Positions 28,532-36,633 of a stretch of DNA of 64,000 nucleotides are shown here, piece by piece. Both the position numbers and the translations under genes were made by a program. This stretch comes from DASSTY01 sp035760645 (GTDB lineage Bacteria > Gemmatimonadota > Gemmatimonadetes > Gemmatimonadales > GWC2-71-9). Location of the stretch: contig DASTSO010000023.1 in assembly GCA_035760645.1 (NCBI GenBank), forward strand, positions 124,001 through 188,000, written 5' to 3'. Under the pieces are notes generated by a model. That model was given only the letters and a program-made list of their open reading frames with translations. It ran no database searches and had not been told where the DNA came from. Numbering within the stretch: the first letter of the stretch is position 1; every line of letters begins with the position of its first letter.

Positions 28532-30538
28532 TCACTCCGTTGCCCAGACCGTCACCGTCGTGCCCGCCGGCACGGTCGCCCCCGCGGCGGGCTCGGTGCG
28601 CGTCACCGCGCCGAGCCCGTGCAGCGCGACGCGCAGCCCGCGCCGGTGCAGCGCGAGGAGCGCCTGGCGCACCGGCGTGCCCACCACGGCCGGCACCGTC
28701 GCCGGCGCGGCGCCGGCGCCCGCGTTCCCCTTCGCCGTGCTGTCGCCGAACCCCGCCGGCCAGGCGACGACCACGGGCGCGAGCGTGGACGGGGCCGCCG
28801 CGCCCGGCGCGGCGTCGGCGGCCGCCTCCGGTGCGCTCGCGGGCGTCGCGGCGCGCAGCGGGGCCACGACGATGCGGCGCGAGGCGAGCGCCTGCTCGAG
28901 GATGGTGCGCGTGATGGGCGCCGAGACCTGTGCGCCGTAGTAGCTCCCCTCGCGCGGGCTGTCGATCTTGACGATGACGACCACCTCGGGCGCGTCGGCC
29001 GGGAAGATCGACGCGAACGAGGCGGTGTACTGCCCCGGCTGGTAGCGGCCGTTGATGTTCCGCAGCGCAGTGCCGGTCTTGCCGAGGAGCGTGTAGTTCC
29101 GCAGTTGCGCCTTCTCGCCGGTGCCGCCCTCGCCGGCGGCGTCGCGCAGGAAGTCGCGCAGCGTCGCGGCCACCTCGGGCGTCACGGCGCGGCGCACCGG
29201 CTCCGGCTGATGGGCGTAGAGGAGCTGCCCGCCGGCGTCGCGCACCTCGCGCACGAGCGTCGGGGTGAGCAGGACGCCGTCGTTCGCGATCGCGGCGTAG
29301 GCGGCGGCGAGCTGCACCGGGGTCACGCCGATCTCGTAGCCCATCGCCCAGCTCGCGCGGGTGTACTGCGGGTTGGCCCACCGCTCCGGCGGCGCGAAGC
29401 GCCCGCGCGACTCGGAGGGGAACTCCGCGCCGGTGGGGCTTCCGAAGCCGAAGTCGCGCAGCTGCTGGTACTGCTCCTGCGGCGTGAGCCGAAGCGCGAA
29501 CTTCACCGTGGCGATGTTGCTCGAGACCTGGATCGCGTGGGCCAGGGTGAGCGGAACGTTCTCGATGTGGGAGTCGGTGATCGTGCGCGTGCGCCCGCTC
29601 GAGTTCACCGGCATCTCCCAGCGGCCGTCCTCGGGGCTCACCGTGTCGGTGCTGTCCGCCTTGCCGTACGAGAGCAGCGCGGCGGCGGCGAAGAGCTTCG
29701 CCGTCGAGCCCGGCTCGTAGGTGTCGGTGAAGGTCGAGGCGCGCGCGGCGCCGGCGCTCGCCGCCCCGACCTGACGCGAGGCGAGCGCGAGGAGCTCGCC
29801 CGTCTTCACGTCGAGGATCACGACGTCGCCGCCGTCGGCGCGGAGCCGCTGCACCGCGTCGTCCAGCTCGCGCTCGGCGATCTCCTGCAGCTCGGCGTCG
29901 ATCGTGAGCACGACGTCGTGCCCCGGCACCGGGTCGCGCACCAGCCGGCTGGGCGAGTCGTAGCGGCGGCCCCGGTGGTCCTTCAGGACCACCGCCTCGC
30001 CCGGCTCGCCGGTGAGCAGCGAGTCGAGGGCGAGCTCGAGCCCCGAGGCGCCGCGGGCCGAGTCCGCCCCGAGCCGCCCGATGATCGGGCGGGCGAGATC
30101 GCGCGAGGGATAGAAGCGCAGGAAGTCGCCGTCGAGATGGATGCCGCGCACGCCGCGCATCGGCTCGACCTGCGTCGCCGTGAAGGGGCCGTGATAGTAC
30201 GCGTAGCGGCGCGTGCGCAGGTCGCGCTCGACCTGCGAGACCGGCAGCCCGAGCGCGCCGGCCGCGAGCTTCGCCACCTGGCGACGGTCGGCCACCTCGT
30301 TCGGCGCGATGCCGACGTGGAAGAACTCCTGCGTGAGCGCGAGGGGGACGCCGTTGCGGTCGTACATGGTGCCCCGCCGCGCCGGTCGCACCTCGCGCAC
30401 GGTGCGCTGGGCCTCGGCCTCGGCGGCCCACTGCTTCCCCTGCACCAGCTGCAGCTGCGCCGCGCGCCCCAGCACCGCGAGGATGCCGAGGCCGAGGCAG
30501 AACTGGATGACCGCGATGCGCGCCCGGGGCTTCGCCAT
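28532..30538 (-). CDS. ftsI: Septal peptidoglycan transpeptidase FtsI (PBP3-like) with C-terminal PASTA domain
   Basis: Class B penicillin-binding protein cross-linking septal peptidoglycan with FtsW. It is 668 residues. One N-terminal membrane anchor (about 8-28) precedes a pedestal domain (RRGTMYDRNGVPLA). Transpeptidase motifs are Ser278-T-A-K281, Ser339-S-N341, and K487-T-G. A Pro/Ala-rich linker leads to a PASTA domain (about 595-668, ATVPAVVGTPVRQALLALHRRGL), more typical of Gram-positive and some deep-branching Gram-negative PBPs than of E. coli FtsI. The ATG shares a base with the ftsL stop (TGATG). Confidence 0.95.
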   Translation of the reverse strand: MAKPRARIAVIQFCLGLGILAVLGRAAQLQLVQGKQWAAEAEAQRTVREVRPARRGTMYDRNGVPLALTQEFFHVGIAPNEVADRRQVAKLAAGALGLPVSQVERDLRTRRYAYYHGPFTATQVEPMRGVRGIHLDGDFLRFYPSRDLARPIIGRLGADSARGASGLELALDSLLTGEPGEAVVLKDHRGRRYDSPSRLVRDPVPGHDVVLTIDAELQEIAERELDDAVQRLRADGGDVVILDVKTGELLALASRQVGAASAGAARASTFTDTYEPGSTAKLFAAAALLSYGKADSTDTVSPEDGRWEMPVNSSGRTRTITDSHIENVPLTLAHAIQVSSNIATVKFALRLTPQEQYQQLRDFGFGSPTGAEFPSESRGRFAPPERWANPQYTRASWAMGYEIGVTPVQLAAAYAAIANDGVLLTPTLVREVRDAGGQLLYAHQPEPVRRAVTPEVAATLRDFLRDAAGEGGTGEKAQLRNYTLLGKTGTALRNINGRYQPGQYTASFASIFPADAPEVVVIVKIDSPREGSYYGAQVSAPITRTILEQALASRRIVVAPLRAATPASAPEAAADAAPGAAAPSTLAPVVVAWPAGFGDSTAKGNAGAGAAPATVPAVVGTPVRQALLALHRRGLRVALHGLGAVTRTEPAAGATVPAGTTVTVWATE

Positions 30539-30846
30539 CAGCGCGCCTCGCCGTCGCGCCCGGCGGCCGAGTCGGTCGGCACCGCGAAGGTGACGAAATC
30601 GGAGTCGCCGGGAAAGCGGAGCCCGAGGGCCTGCACGCGGGGGCCGAGCACCTGGCGCGTCTTCGCCGTGCGGATGCGCCGCTCGACGTCGGCCAGCCGC
30701 GCGTCGAGCGTCCCGCGCTCGGCGCGCACCTGCCGGAGCCGCCGCGCCGTCTCGAGCGCCCGGGTCTGCCGCGTCACGACGGCGCCCGAGACGGCCAGGA
30801 ACAGCAGCAGCCAGAACAGCACCCAATGGCGTCCCTTGAGACGCAT
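30538..30846 (-). CDS. ftsL: FtsL-like small divisome protein
   Basis: A 102-residue bitopic protein with a basic N-terminus (MRLKGRH), one membrane helix (8-24) and a coiled-coil-type segment RALETARRLRQVRAERGTLDARLADVERRIRTA. FtsL proteins are poorly conserved; the call rests on topology and on the position between rsmH and ftsI. It is coupled to both neighbours by TGATG overlaps. Confidence 0.85.
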   Translation of the reverse strand: MRLKGRHWVLFWLLLFLAVSGAVVTRQTRALETARRLRQVRAERGTLDARLADVERRIRTAKTRQVLGPRVQALGLRFPGDSDFVTFAVPTDSAAGRDGEAR

Positions 30847-31763
30847 CACTCGGCCACCTGGAAGATTCGGAGTTTGGCGCTGCGCGCGCGGGGGTTGGCC
30901 GCGATCTCGTCGGGCCCGGGGAGGACCGGCTTCCGGGGCTCGACCCGGCCGTACGCCCGGCCCCCGCAGGTGCACACCGGCTGCCAGGAGGGACAGGTGC
31001 AGGCGGTGGCCCACGCGCGGAAGGCGTGCTTGACCAGCCGATCCTCCCCGGAATGATAGCTGATGACCGCCAACCGGCCACAGGGGGCGAGCGCATCCCG
31101 AAAGGCCGGCAGCGCCGTCGCGAGGCCCGCGAGCTCGTCGTTGACGGCGATCCGGAGCGCCTGGAAGAGCCGGGCGAAGTCGCCGGGGCCCGACTGGGGG
31201 CCGAGGACGGCGCGGATCGCGTTCACGAAGTCGTCGCTGGTGGCGAACGGAGCCCGCTCGCGCCGCCGCACCACCTCGCGCGCGAGGCGCGCGGCACGGC
31301 GCTCGTCGCCGTACTCGGCGAACACCCGCGCGAGCTCGGCCTCGTCGGCCTCGTTCAGGCGATCGGCGGCCGAGGGGCCCGCGCGCTCCATGCGCATGTC
31401 GAGCGGCGCGCCGGGACGGAAGGTGAAGCCGCGCGCCTCCTCGTCGAGCTGCCGCGAGGAGACGCCGAGGTCGAGGAGGACGAAGTCGGGGCGGAAGGCG
31501 GTGACCGCGACGAGCGCCGCGGGATCGGCGTAGGCGGCCTCGACGTAGCGGACCCGGGCCGCATCGCCCAGGCGGGCGCGGGCGGTGGCGATCGCATCGG
31601 GGTCGCGGTCGATCGCCAGCACCTCCGCCCCTGCCCCCAGGAAGGCCGCCGTGTGGCCCCCGTCCCCGAGCGTCGCGTCGACGACGCGCGTCGCGCCGGC
31701 GGCCGCGGCGACGATCTCCGGCAGCAGCACGGGCTGGTGATAACGGGACGGCGGCTCGGCCAT
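30846..31763 (-). CDS. rsmH: 16S rRNA (cytosine1402-N4)-methyltransferase
   Basis: SAM-dependent methyltransferase modifying 16S rRNA C1402. From the ATG at 31763 it has 305 residues: start MAEPPSRYHQPVLLPEIV, SAM loop DATLGDGGHTAAFL, FDVLLDLGVSSRQLDE-like motif (LLDLGVSSRQLDEEARGF), FQALRIAVNDEL, and ISYHSGEDRLVK. It leads the dcw cluster. The usual upstream gene mraZ is missing; tRNA-Asp lies there instead. Confidence 0.96.
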   Translation of the reverse strand: MAEPPSRYHQPVLLPEIVAAAAGATRVVDATLGDGGHTAAFLGAGAEVLAIDRDPDAIATARARLGDAARVRYVEAAYADPAALVAVTAFRPDFVLLDLGVSSRQLDEEARGFTFRPGAPLDMRMERAGPSAADRLNEADEAELARVFAEYGDERRAARLAREVVRRRERAPFATSDDFVNAIRAVLGPQSGPGDFARLFQALRIAVNDELAGLATALPAFRDALAPCGRLAVISYHSGEDRLVKHAFRAWATACTCPSWQPVCTCGGRAYGRVEPRKPVLPGPDEIAANPRARSAKLRIFQVAE

Positions 31764-31790
31764 CGGGGTCCGGCGCGGGTGGAAACGCGA

Positions 31791-31822
31791 CACCCCGTCC
31801 AGGAGTCCTTCGGGACGGGGTG
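31791..31822 (-). terminator. Hairpin between tRNA-Asp and rsmH
   Basis: A perfect 10-bp stem (31791-31800 with 31813-31822) with a 12-nt loop lies in the 76 bp between tRNA-Asp and rsmH. No clear T-run follows on the minus strand. It could end the tRNA transcript, guide tRNA 3' processing, or be a leader structure of the dcw operon. Confidence 0.45.
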
Positions 31823-31839
31823 CGCGGTCGTTCATGAGA

Positions 31840-31913
31840 CGGGGCTGACGGGGCTCGAACCCGCGACCTCCGCAGTGACAGTGCGGCACTCTAACCAACT
31901 GAGCTACAGCCCC
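31840..31913 (-). tRNA. tRNA-Asp (anticodon GTC)
   Basis: A 74-nt gene that folds into a full cloverleaf: 7-bp acceptor (GGGGCTG/CAGCCCC), D arm GCTCAGTTGGTTAGAGT, anticodon stem CCGCA/TGCGG with loop CTGTCAC (GTC), and T arm with TTCGAGC. Discriminator G, as expected for tRNA-Asp. The 3' CCA is not encoded, so a CCA-adding enzyme is needed. It lies directly upstream of rsmH. Confidence 0.97.
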
Positions 31914-31942
31914 CTGCAACAGCGAGCGCAAAGGTAAACGGT

Positions 31943-32077
31943 CGGGAGGCGAAGGGGAAGCCCCTCGCGGGACGGCGGGAGGAGGCCCCGAAGTGATGCG
32001 AGCCCCCGGTGCGGACACCGGAGGCTCGCCAGGGAGAGCGGTTTCCCGCCCTCCCGCCGTTCCGCCCTCCCGCCTGG
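31943..32077 (-). repeat. Composite inverted-repeat element, copy 3
   Basis: A hairpin (31998-32029) is flanked by G-rich (about 31970-31985) and inverted C-rich (32043-32077) arrays with units such as CGGGACGGCGGGAGG. The 30-nt hairpin core matches copy 1 at 26 positions, and the flanks also align ('gccccga', 'ggtttcccgcc'). As in copy 1 it starts right after the stop of a minus-strand gene, here the exported TPR protein. Confidence 0.75.
31998..32029 (-). terminator. Hairpin after the exported TPR gene
   Basis: A 14-bp stem with one C-A mismatch (31998-32011 with 32016-32029) closes a 4-nt loop, 50 bp after the TPR gene stop and before tRNA-Asp. There is no T-run. The consistent 3'-end position of the three family members supports termination. 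Confidence 0.55.
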
Positions 32078-32078
32078 C

Positions 32079-33827
32079 TCAGCGGCAGAACGCCTTGACC
32101 AGCGCCGCCGCGCGGGGCTTGAACTTGCCGATCGTCTCGAGCTGCTTCGCCGCGGCGTCGGGGTTCGCGGCCTTCGCGATCGTGAACGCCTTCTCGGCCT
32201 CGTCGATCAGCTGCTGCTCGGTACGCGCGCCCTGGCACGACTTGGACTTGGCGACCTGCTCGTCGCCGGTGGCGGCCTGGAAGAGCGCGCCGTAGCCCAG
32301 CAGCAGGTTGGCCTGCGGGTAGAGCCGGCCGTTCGGGTCGCTCAGCGCCACCGCCTGCCGCGAGAGATCCGCCGCGGCCTTGAAGTCCTGCGTGGGCTGC
32401 TGGAGCTTCGGCCGCGCCGCGTTCAGGAAGACCACGGCGAGTCGCTCCTTGTCGTTCTGGTCGCCCTTCTGCTCGACGCGCTGGATGAAGGGCTGCGCCT
32501 CGGCGAGCCGGTTGGCCCCGACGAGCGCCGTCACGGTGGCGATCGCCGGCCCGACCGAGGTGCTGTCGAGGGTGAGGATCCGGCGGCTCACGGCGAGCGT
32601 GCTGTCCACCTGGCCCGTGTAGGCGTAGGCGCGGTTCAGCGCGTTGAGCAGCGTGAGGTTGTTGGGGAACTTCTGCGCGCCCGTCTTGGCCCACTTCACG
32701 AACGTCGCCGTGTCCTGGGCGGTCGGCTTCGGCATCGTGTCCGCGAGCCGCTGCTCGGCCGCGACCTGGATCTTGGCGAAGAAGAGCGTGTCGGCGCGCG
32801 TCGAGTCGACCGTGTAGGCCTGCTCCAGCGCCTGCACCGCGCAGGTGAAGTCGCTGAGGAAGAGGCAGGCGTTGCTCTTCAGGTCGTACATGTCGGCGTT
32901 GAAGGGATCGAGCTTGAGCCCCTCGTCCGCCACGTTCTTCGCCAGCTCCGGCTTTCCGGTCTGGAGGAAGTAGCGGAAGATCGTCTCGCGCAGCTTGGCG
33001 TCACCCGGCGCCACGCGGAGGATCTGCTGGTACGCGGCGAGGACCTGCGCCGTGTCGTGGGCCTGCTCGTACTGCGCGGCGAGCTGGCTCCACGCGGGCA
33101 GGCTGAGCGGGTCGCCCTTGGTGGCGTTCTGGAGATGCTGGACGATCTGCTGCTGCGGCGCCTTCTGGTCCATGGCGATCCGGGCCAGGCAGTACTCGGC
33201 GAGGCCGTAGTTCGGCACCGTCTTGAGCGCCTTCTCGGCCGCCTCGCGCGCCTTCTTCGGGTCCTTCTCGCGGGTCTCGACGCAGGTGCGCGCGTCGGGG
33301 AGCGCCTTGAGGACGGGCCCGAACTGCTCGCCCACCGAGTTGCCGAAGGCGACCGGGTCCTGGTTGGGCTGCATCGGCGCCTGCACGACCTGGCCCGCGT
33401 CGTCGTTGGCGCCGGCCAGCCGGGCGGTGAGGACGCGGTTGCCGGCCTCGCCGCGCGAGAGGGTGGAGGTGACGACCAGCCGGCTCGCCAGGTTGAGCGC
33501 GAGCTGGCGCGCGAGCAGCGGGCTGAGGAGCGCGTCGGCCGGGTAGCCGAACTCCTTCAGCGCGCGGTTCATCGTGGTGTCGGCGAGGACGTTGATGTCG
33601 TTGCCGCCGAGCTTGTCGAGGCGGGTGCGCAGCCCCGAGCCGATCCGCACCGCCAGCACCGAGTCGGCGGAGGAGGACGGATACGGATTCGCGACCAGCA
33701 TGCGCTGCGTCGGCGCGGCCGCGCGGCCCGGATTGATTGCCGCCCGGCGCGGGATCCCCTGCGCGGCGAGCGGCGCGGTGACGAGGGCCCCGAAGACGCC
33801 GAGGGCAAGGACGCGGGTAACTGACAT
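32079..33827 (-). CDS. Exported TPR protein
   Basis: From the ATG at 33827 it has 582 residues, with a signal peptide (1-22, ending L-A-A-Q). The middle and C-terminal parts contain tetratricopeptide-type helical pairs (for example AAEKALKTVPNYGLAEYCLARIA, AYQQILRVAPGDAKLRETI, ADEGLKLDPFNADMYDLKSN). Several cysteines occur in ACLFLSDFTC and KSKSCQG. A GAGG lies upstream of the chosen start; a 34-codon extension would run into the tRNA-side region and lacks a leader. A periplasmic scaffold or assembly role is inferred from TPRs only. Confidence 0.75.
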   Translation of the reverse strand: MSVTRVLALGVFGALVTAPLAAQGIPRRAAINPGRAAAPTQRMLVANPYPSSSADSVLAVRIGSGLRTRLDKLGGNDINVLADTTMNRALKEFGYPADALLSPLLARQLALNLASRLVVTSTLSRGEAGNRVLTARLAGANDDAGQVVQAPMQPNQDPVAFGNSVGEQFGPVLKALPDARTCVETREKDPKKAREAAEKALKTVPNYGLAEYCLARIAMDQKAPQQQIVQHLQNATKGDPLSLPAWSQLAAQYEQAHDTAQVLAAYQQILRVAPGDAKLRETIFRYFLQTGKPELAKNVADEGLKLDPFNADMYDLKSNACLFLSDFTCAVQALEQAYTVDSTRADTLFFAKIQVAAEQRLADTMPKPTAQDTATFVKWAKTGAQKFPNNLTLLNALNRAYAYTGQVDSTLAVSRRILTLDSTSVGPAIATVTALVGANRLAEAQPFIQRVEQKGDQNDKERLAVVFLNAARPKLQQPTQDFKAAADLSRQAVALSDPNGRLYPQANLLLGYGALFQAATGDEQVAKSKSCQGARTEQQLIDEAEKAFTIAKAANPDAAAKQLETIGKFKPRAAALVKAFCR

Positions 33828-33872
33828 GCTAGTGAGCCTCCGCAGCAGAAGCAGCCCGATCGGGCCAATACG

Positions 33873-33893
33873 GCCGCGTCCGGCGGACGCGGC
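33873..33893 (-). terminator. GC-rich hairpin between tRNA-Val and the TPR gene
   Basis: A perfect 9-bp stem (33873-33881 with 33885-33893) with a 3-nt loop lies 6 nt beyond the tRNA-Val 3' end. It may terminate or help process the tRNA transcript. No T-run follows. Confidence 0.4.
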
Positions 33894-33899
33894 AGGCAG

Positions 33900-33974
33900 T
33901 GGGCGAAGAGGGATTCGAACCCCCGACATCCTGTGTGTAAGACAGGCGCTCTGGACCAGCTGAGCTATTCGCCC
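33900..33974 (-). tRNA. tRNA-Val (anticodon TAC)
   Basis: A 75-nt cloverleaf: acceptor GGGCGAA/TTCGCCC, D arm GCTCAGCTGGTCCAGAGC, anticodon stem CCTGT/ACAGG with loop CTTACAC (TAC), and T arm with TTCGAAT. Discriminator A. No CCA is encoded. Confidence 0.97.
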
Positions 33975-34039
33975 GGACGATCAGTTCGATACCGCACACG
34001 GCACGATACCGCTCCGCATAGAGCGTGCCGTAATGCTGG

Positions 34040-34234
34040 TCACGACAAGGCGAGGCCGAGCGGAAAGAGGATGCAGTACCCCAGGACCAGGAGGGCCGCA
34101 CCGGCGTCCGCGCTCCCGGCCTTGAGTAGCAGGTAGCCGACCACGAGGACGAGGACGGCGGCGGCGAGAAAGAGGACGTTCCGACGTCCGAACAGCGCAC
34201 CACGCGGGGTGGCGGCGACACGAGGATTCGACAT
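34040..34234 (-). CDS. Small two-helix membrane protein (DUF3098-like)
   Basis: A 64-residue protein with a basic N-terminus containing L-F-G-R-R-N and two hydrophobic helices (about 19-37 and 46-62) separated by KAGSADAG. The F-G-[KR]-R-N opening and short two-helix plan resemble DUF3098 proteins, of unknown function. It follows the peptidase-like gene by 14 bp and is probably the last gene of the chemosensory operon. Short length limits certainty. Confidence 0.6.
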   Translation of the reverse strand: MSNPRVAATPRGALFGRRNVLFLAAAVLVLVVGYLLLKAGSADAGAALLVLGYCILFPLGLALS

Positions 34235-34248
34235 AGACGTGGACGCTA

Positions 34249-35250
34249 CTACGGCGCCGGCGGTTGGTCAAGTTCCGATGCCCCACGGCTTTCGGCGCCG
34301 GGGCGGGACTCCGGGCCCGGCGGCCGCTCCGGCCCGGTTTGCGGCCCGGGCTCCGGCCCAGGCTCCGGCCCGGGCTCCGGCTCGGGCACCACCCAGCCGA
34401 CGTCGAGGGCCGCGCGCCGGGGCCGATCGAGCCAGCGACGGATGGACGGCCCGGCCAGGACCAGGAACGCCACCGCGGTCCAGAAGCCGATGCCGAAGAG
34501 CCAGACGAGCAGCCCGTAGCGGAGCCGGACCGCCCGCTGCCAGGCAGCCTCGAACTGGGGGAGCGTGAGCCCCGTCGTCTCCCGGACCGCATCGGCGAAC
34601 TCCTCGCCCCGCTCGAGCCGCGCCAGGAGCGGGCGGAGCGTCCCCTCCGGGTGACGCCGCGCCAGCTCCGCCACCGCCGTGGCCGCGAGCGGGTAGGCGA
34701 CGCCGGCCGTCACTTCGGAGCCGCGCAGGGCGCCGTCCAGCTCGCGCAGGTCCCCCACCCCGCCGCGCAGGACGGCGTAATCGAGCTGGAGGACCTCGAG
34801 GGCGCCGATCCCGCTCGCGGCCCATGTTGCGTAGCCCTCGTCGAACCAGAGCGGCACGCGGCTCCGGAGGACGCGGTGGAGCGCGAGGTGGGCGAGCTCG
34901 TGGCGGAGGATCTCGGGCAGGTCGCCGGCGTCGGCCCGCAGGACGATGGTGCGGGCTTCGGGCGCCGCGAGGCCCGCCCCCCAGGTCGGGACGCTGCCGC
35001 GGGTCAGCGCGTTGAAGCCGCGCCGGTCGGGGACGAGGATGAGGCGGAGGGAGTCGGGTGGGAGCGAGTCCAGACCGGGCCAGCGCTGCGGGCGGGCAGC
35101 GAGCTCGGCGAGCCCGCGCGCGAGCGGGAGCTCGTCGGGCCGCGCCACCGCCGTGACCGGCCCGACCTGAATCCTGACCGGCGGCGGCGGCGCACCCTGA
35201 ACGGGCACGGGCGCGAGCAGCGCCGCGGCGAAGCGGATCGCGACGCTCAG
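34249..35250 (-). CDS. Membrane-anchored gluzincin-type peptidase (peptidase MA-like)
   Basis: About 333 residues if started at a CTG at 35250, which overlaps the upstream TPR stop as CTGA, copying the ATGA/GTGA junctions used elsewhere. That start gives a signal-like segment (about 1-20); the first conventional in-frame start (GTG at 35208) would remove it. The zinc motif is H117-E-L-A-H121, with W-F-D-E138-G-Y as the third-ligand helix, typical of peptidase MA proteins. A membrane helix lies near 262-282, followed by a Pro/Glu/Gly-rich tail with P-E-P-G-P repeats. Substrate unknown. Confidence 0.75.
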   Translation of the reverse strand: MSVAIRFAAALLAPVPVQGAPPPPVRIQVGPVTAVARPDELPLARGLAELAARPQRWPGLDSLPPDSLRLILVPDRRGFNALTRGSVPTWGAGLAAPEARTIVLRADAGDLPEILRHELAHLALHRVLRSRVPLWFDEGYATWAASGIGALEVLQLDYAVLRGGVGDLRELDGALRGSEVTAGVAYPLAATAVAELARRHPEGTLRPLLARLERGEEFADAVRETTGLTLPQFEAAWQRAVRLRYGLLVWLFGIGFWTAVAFLVLAGPSIRRWLDRPRRAALDVGWVVPEPEPGPEPGPEPGPQTGPERPPGPESRPGAESRGASELDQPPAP

Positions 35251-36188
35251 GTCAGCAGGTGACGCGGGATCTCCCCTCCCGCCGCCGCGAGATCGAGCAT
35301 CTCGCGACAGCGCTTGGCCCAGGGGTTGAATCTGTTCGCCTTGTGGCCGTCGGCCCAGGCCTGCTGGGCCGCGTCGCGCTCGCCGGCGAACCAGAGGGCG
35401 CGGCCGAGCTCGAACCAGGCCTCGATGAGGTTGGGCCCGAGCGTGAGCGTCTTGCGGAAGAAGGTCTGCGCGTCCTCGTACATCTCGCGCTCGAGGTAGA
35501 CGAGCCCGAGATAGTAGTGGGCGTAGAGCGTCGCCTTGCGGTCGTTGTCGAGCCGGATCGCCTTCGAGAGATGCTCGATCGCCTCGCCGAAGATGCGCTT
35601 CTTGAGGCAGATGTAGCCGACGTTGATCCGCGCGAGCGCGTTGGCCGGCTCCTTCATGAGCACGCGCGAGAACGTGGCGAGCGCGTCGTCGTAGTCCTCG
35701 TGGAGCATCTGCGCCCAGCCCAGGAGCGACTGCGCCTGCACCTCCCCCGGCGAGAGGGCGAGCGCCTTCTCGAGGGCGGTGATGGCGCCGGCGTAGTCGC
35801 CGAGGGAGATGAGACTCCACCCCTTCTCGATGAAGGTCGAGGCGCCGATGTGGTCGGCGTGAACGACGGGGCGCGCGCCGGTGAACTGGGGCGCCTGCGC
35901 CGGCGCCGCCGCGTTCGCCGCCTGCTTGTAGCGGTCGACGAGGCCGCGGATGTCCTCCTTGAGCTGCGTGAGCTCGGCGAGCGCGCCGTCCACCCGCTTG
36001 AAGAGGGCGACGATCTCGCGCTTGACCGCCTCGCGCTCGGCCGGCGTGCCGATCTGTCCGAGCGCGTGCTCGATCTCCTGGAAGCGCGCGCGCTGCTGCG
36101 CGACCCAGGCGTCGCCGGCCGGGGTGCCCGGCGCGGCGGGCGCGACCGGCGCGGCGGCCGGCGCCGGCGCCTCAGGCCCCGACTGCAT
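35247..36188 (-). CDS. Coiled-coil and TPR cytoplasmic protein
   Basis: A 313-residue protein. A Pro/Ala-rich N-terminus (1-25) leads to a helical segment (about 28-90, with REAVKREIVALFKRVDGAL) and then at least four TPR motifs (for example AITALEKALALSPGEVQAQSLLG-type repeats, LATFSRVLMKEPANALARINVG, AIEHLSKAIRLDNDRK, AQTFFRKTLTLGPNLIEAW). It overlaps the second cheW by 17 bp and the peptidase-like gene by CTGA, so it belongs to the chemosensory operon. Likely a scaffold; partner unknown. Confidence 0.75.
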   Translation of the reverse strand: MQSGPEAPAPAAAPVAPAAPGTPAGDAWVAQQRARFQEIEHALGQIGTPAEREAVKREIVALFKRVDGALAELTQLKEDIRGLVDRYKQAANAAAPAQAPQFTGARPVVHADHIGASTFIEKGWSLISLGDYAGAITALEKALALSPGEVQAQSLLGWAQMLHEDYDDALATFSRVLMKEPANALARINVGYICLKKRIFGEAIEHLSKAIRLDNDRKATLYAHYYLGLVYLEREMYEDAQTFFRKTLTLGPNLIEAWFELGRALWFAGERDAAQQAWADGHKANRFNPWAKRCREMLDLAAAGGEIPRHLLT

Positions 36189-36633
36189 GGAGGGCGAGCC
36201 GCTCGGTGGAGGTGAGGAGCTTCCCGGCGTTCAGGATCACGATCGTGCGATCCTGGCGGGTGATGATCCCCGCGATGTAGGCAGCGGCGAGACCGCGCAC
36301 CATGGGCGGCGGCGCGGTGATCGTGGTGCTGTCCACCCGCAGCACCTCGCGCACCTCGTCGACGAGGATGCCGACGCGCTGGTCGTCGAGGAGCACGACC
36401 ATGAGGCGCGTCTCCTCGCGCACGGCGGCATCGACCTCGAGGCGCTTGCGCAGGTCCACGACCGGCACCACCGCGTCCTGGTAGCGCACCACGCCCTCGA
36501 GGAAGTCGGGCGCCTGGGGCAGCATGGCCGGGGTCTCGTAGCGCAGGATGCGCTCGACCTGAAGGATGTCGAGCGCGAACTCCTGCGGCCCGACCCGGAA
36601 CACCACGACCTGGATGTCGTCGGCGCTGTTCAT
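36172..36633 (-). CDS. cheW: CheW-type coupling protein
   Basis: 153 residues spanning one CheW/SH3-like domain: VVVFRVGPQEFALDILQVERIL at the start, then GVVRYQDAVVPVVDLRKRL, the signature strand-turn of CheW, and VGILVDEVREVLRVD. It couples receptors to CheA in chemosensory arrays. ATG overlaps the preceding cheW stop (ATGA). It is one of three stand-alone CheW proteins in this operon, suggesting mixed or specialised arrays. Confidence 0.93.
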   Translation of the reverse strand: MNSADDIQVVVFRVGPQEFALDILQVERILRYETPAMLPQAPDFLEGVVRYQDAVVPVVDLRKRLEVDAAVREETRLMVVLLDDQRVGILVDEVREVLRVDSTTITAPPPMVRGLAAAYIAGIITRQDRTIVILNAGKLLTSTERLALHAVGA

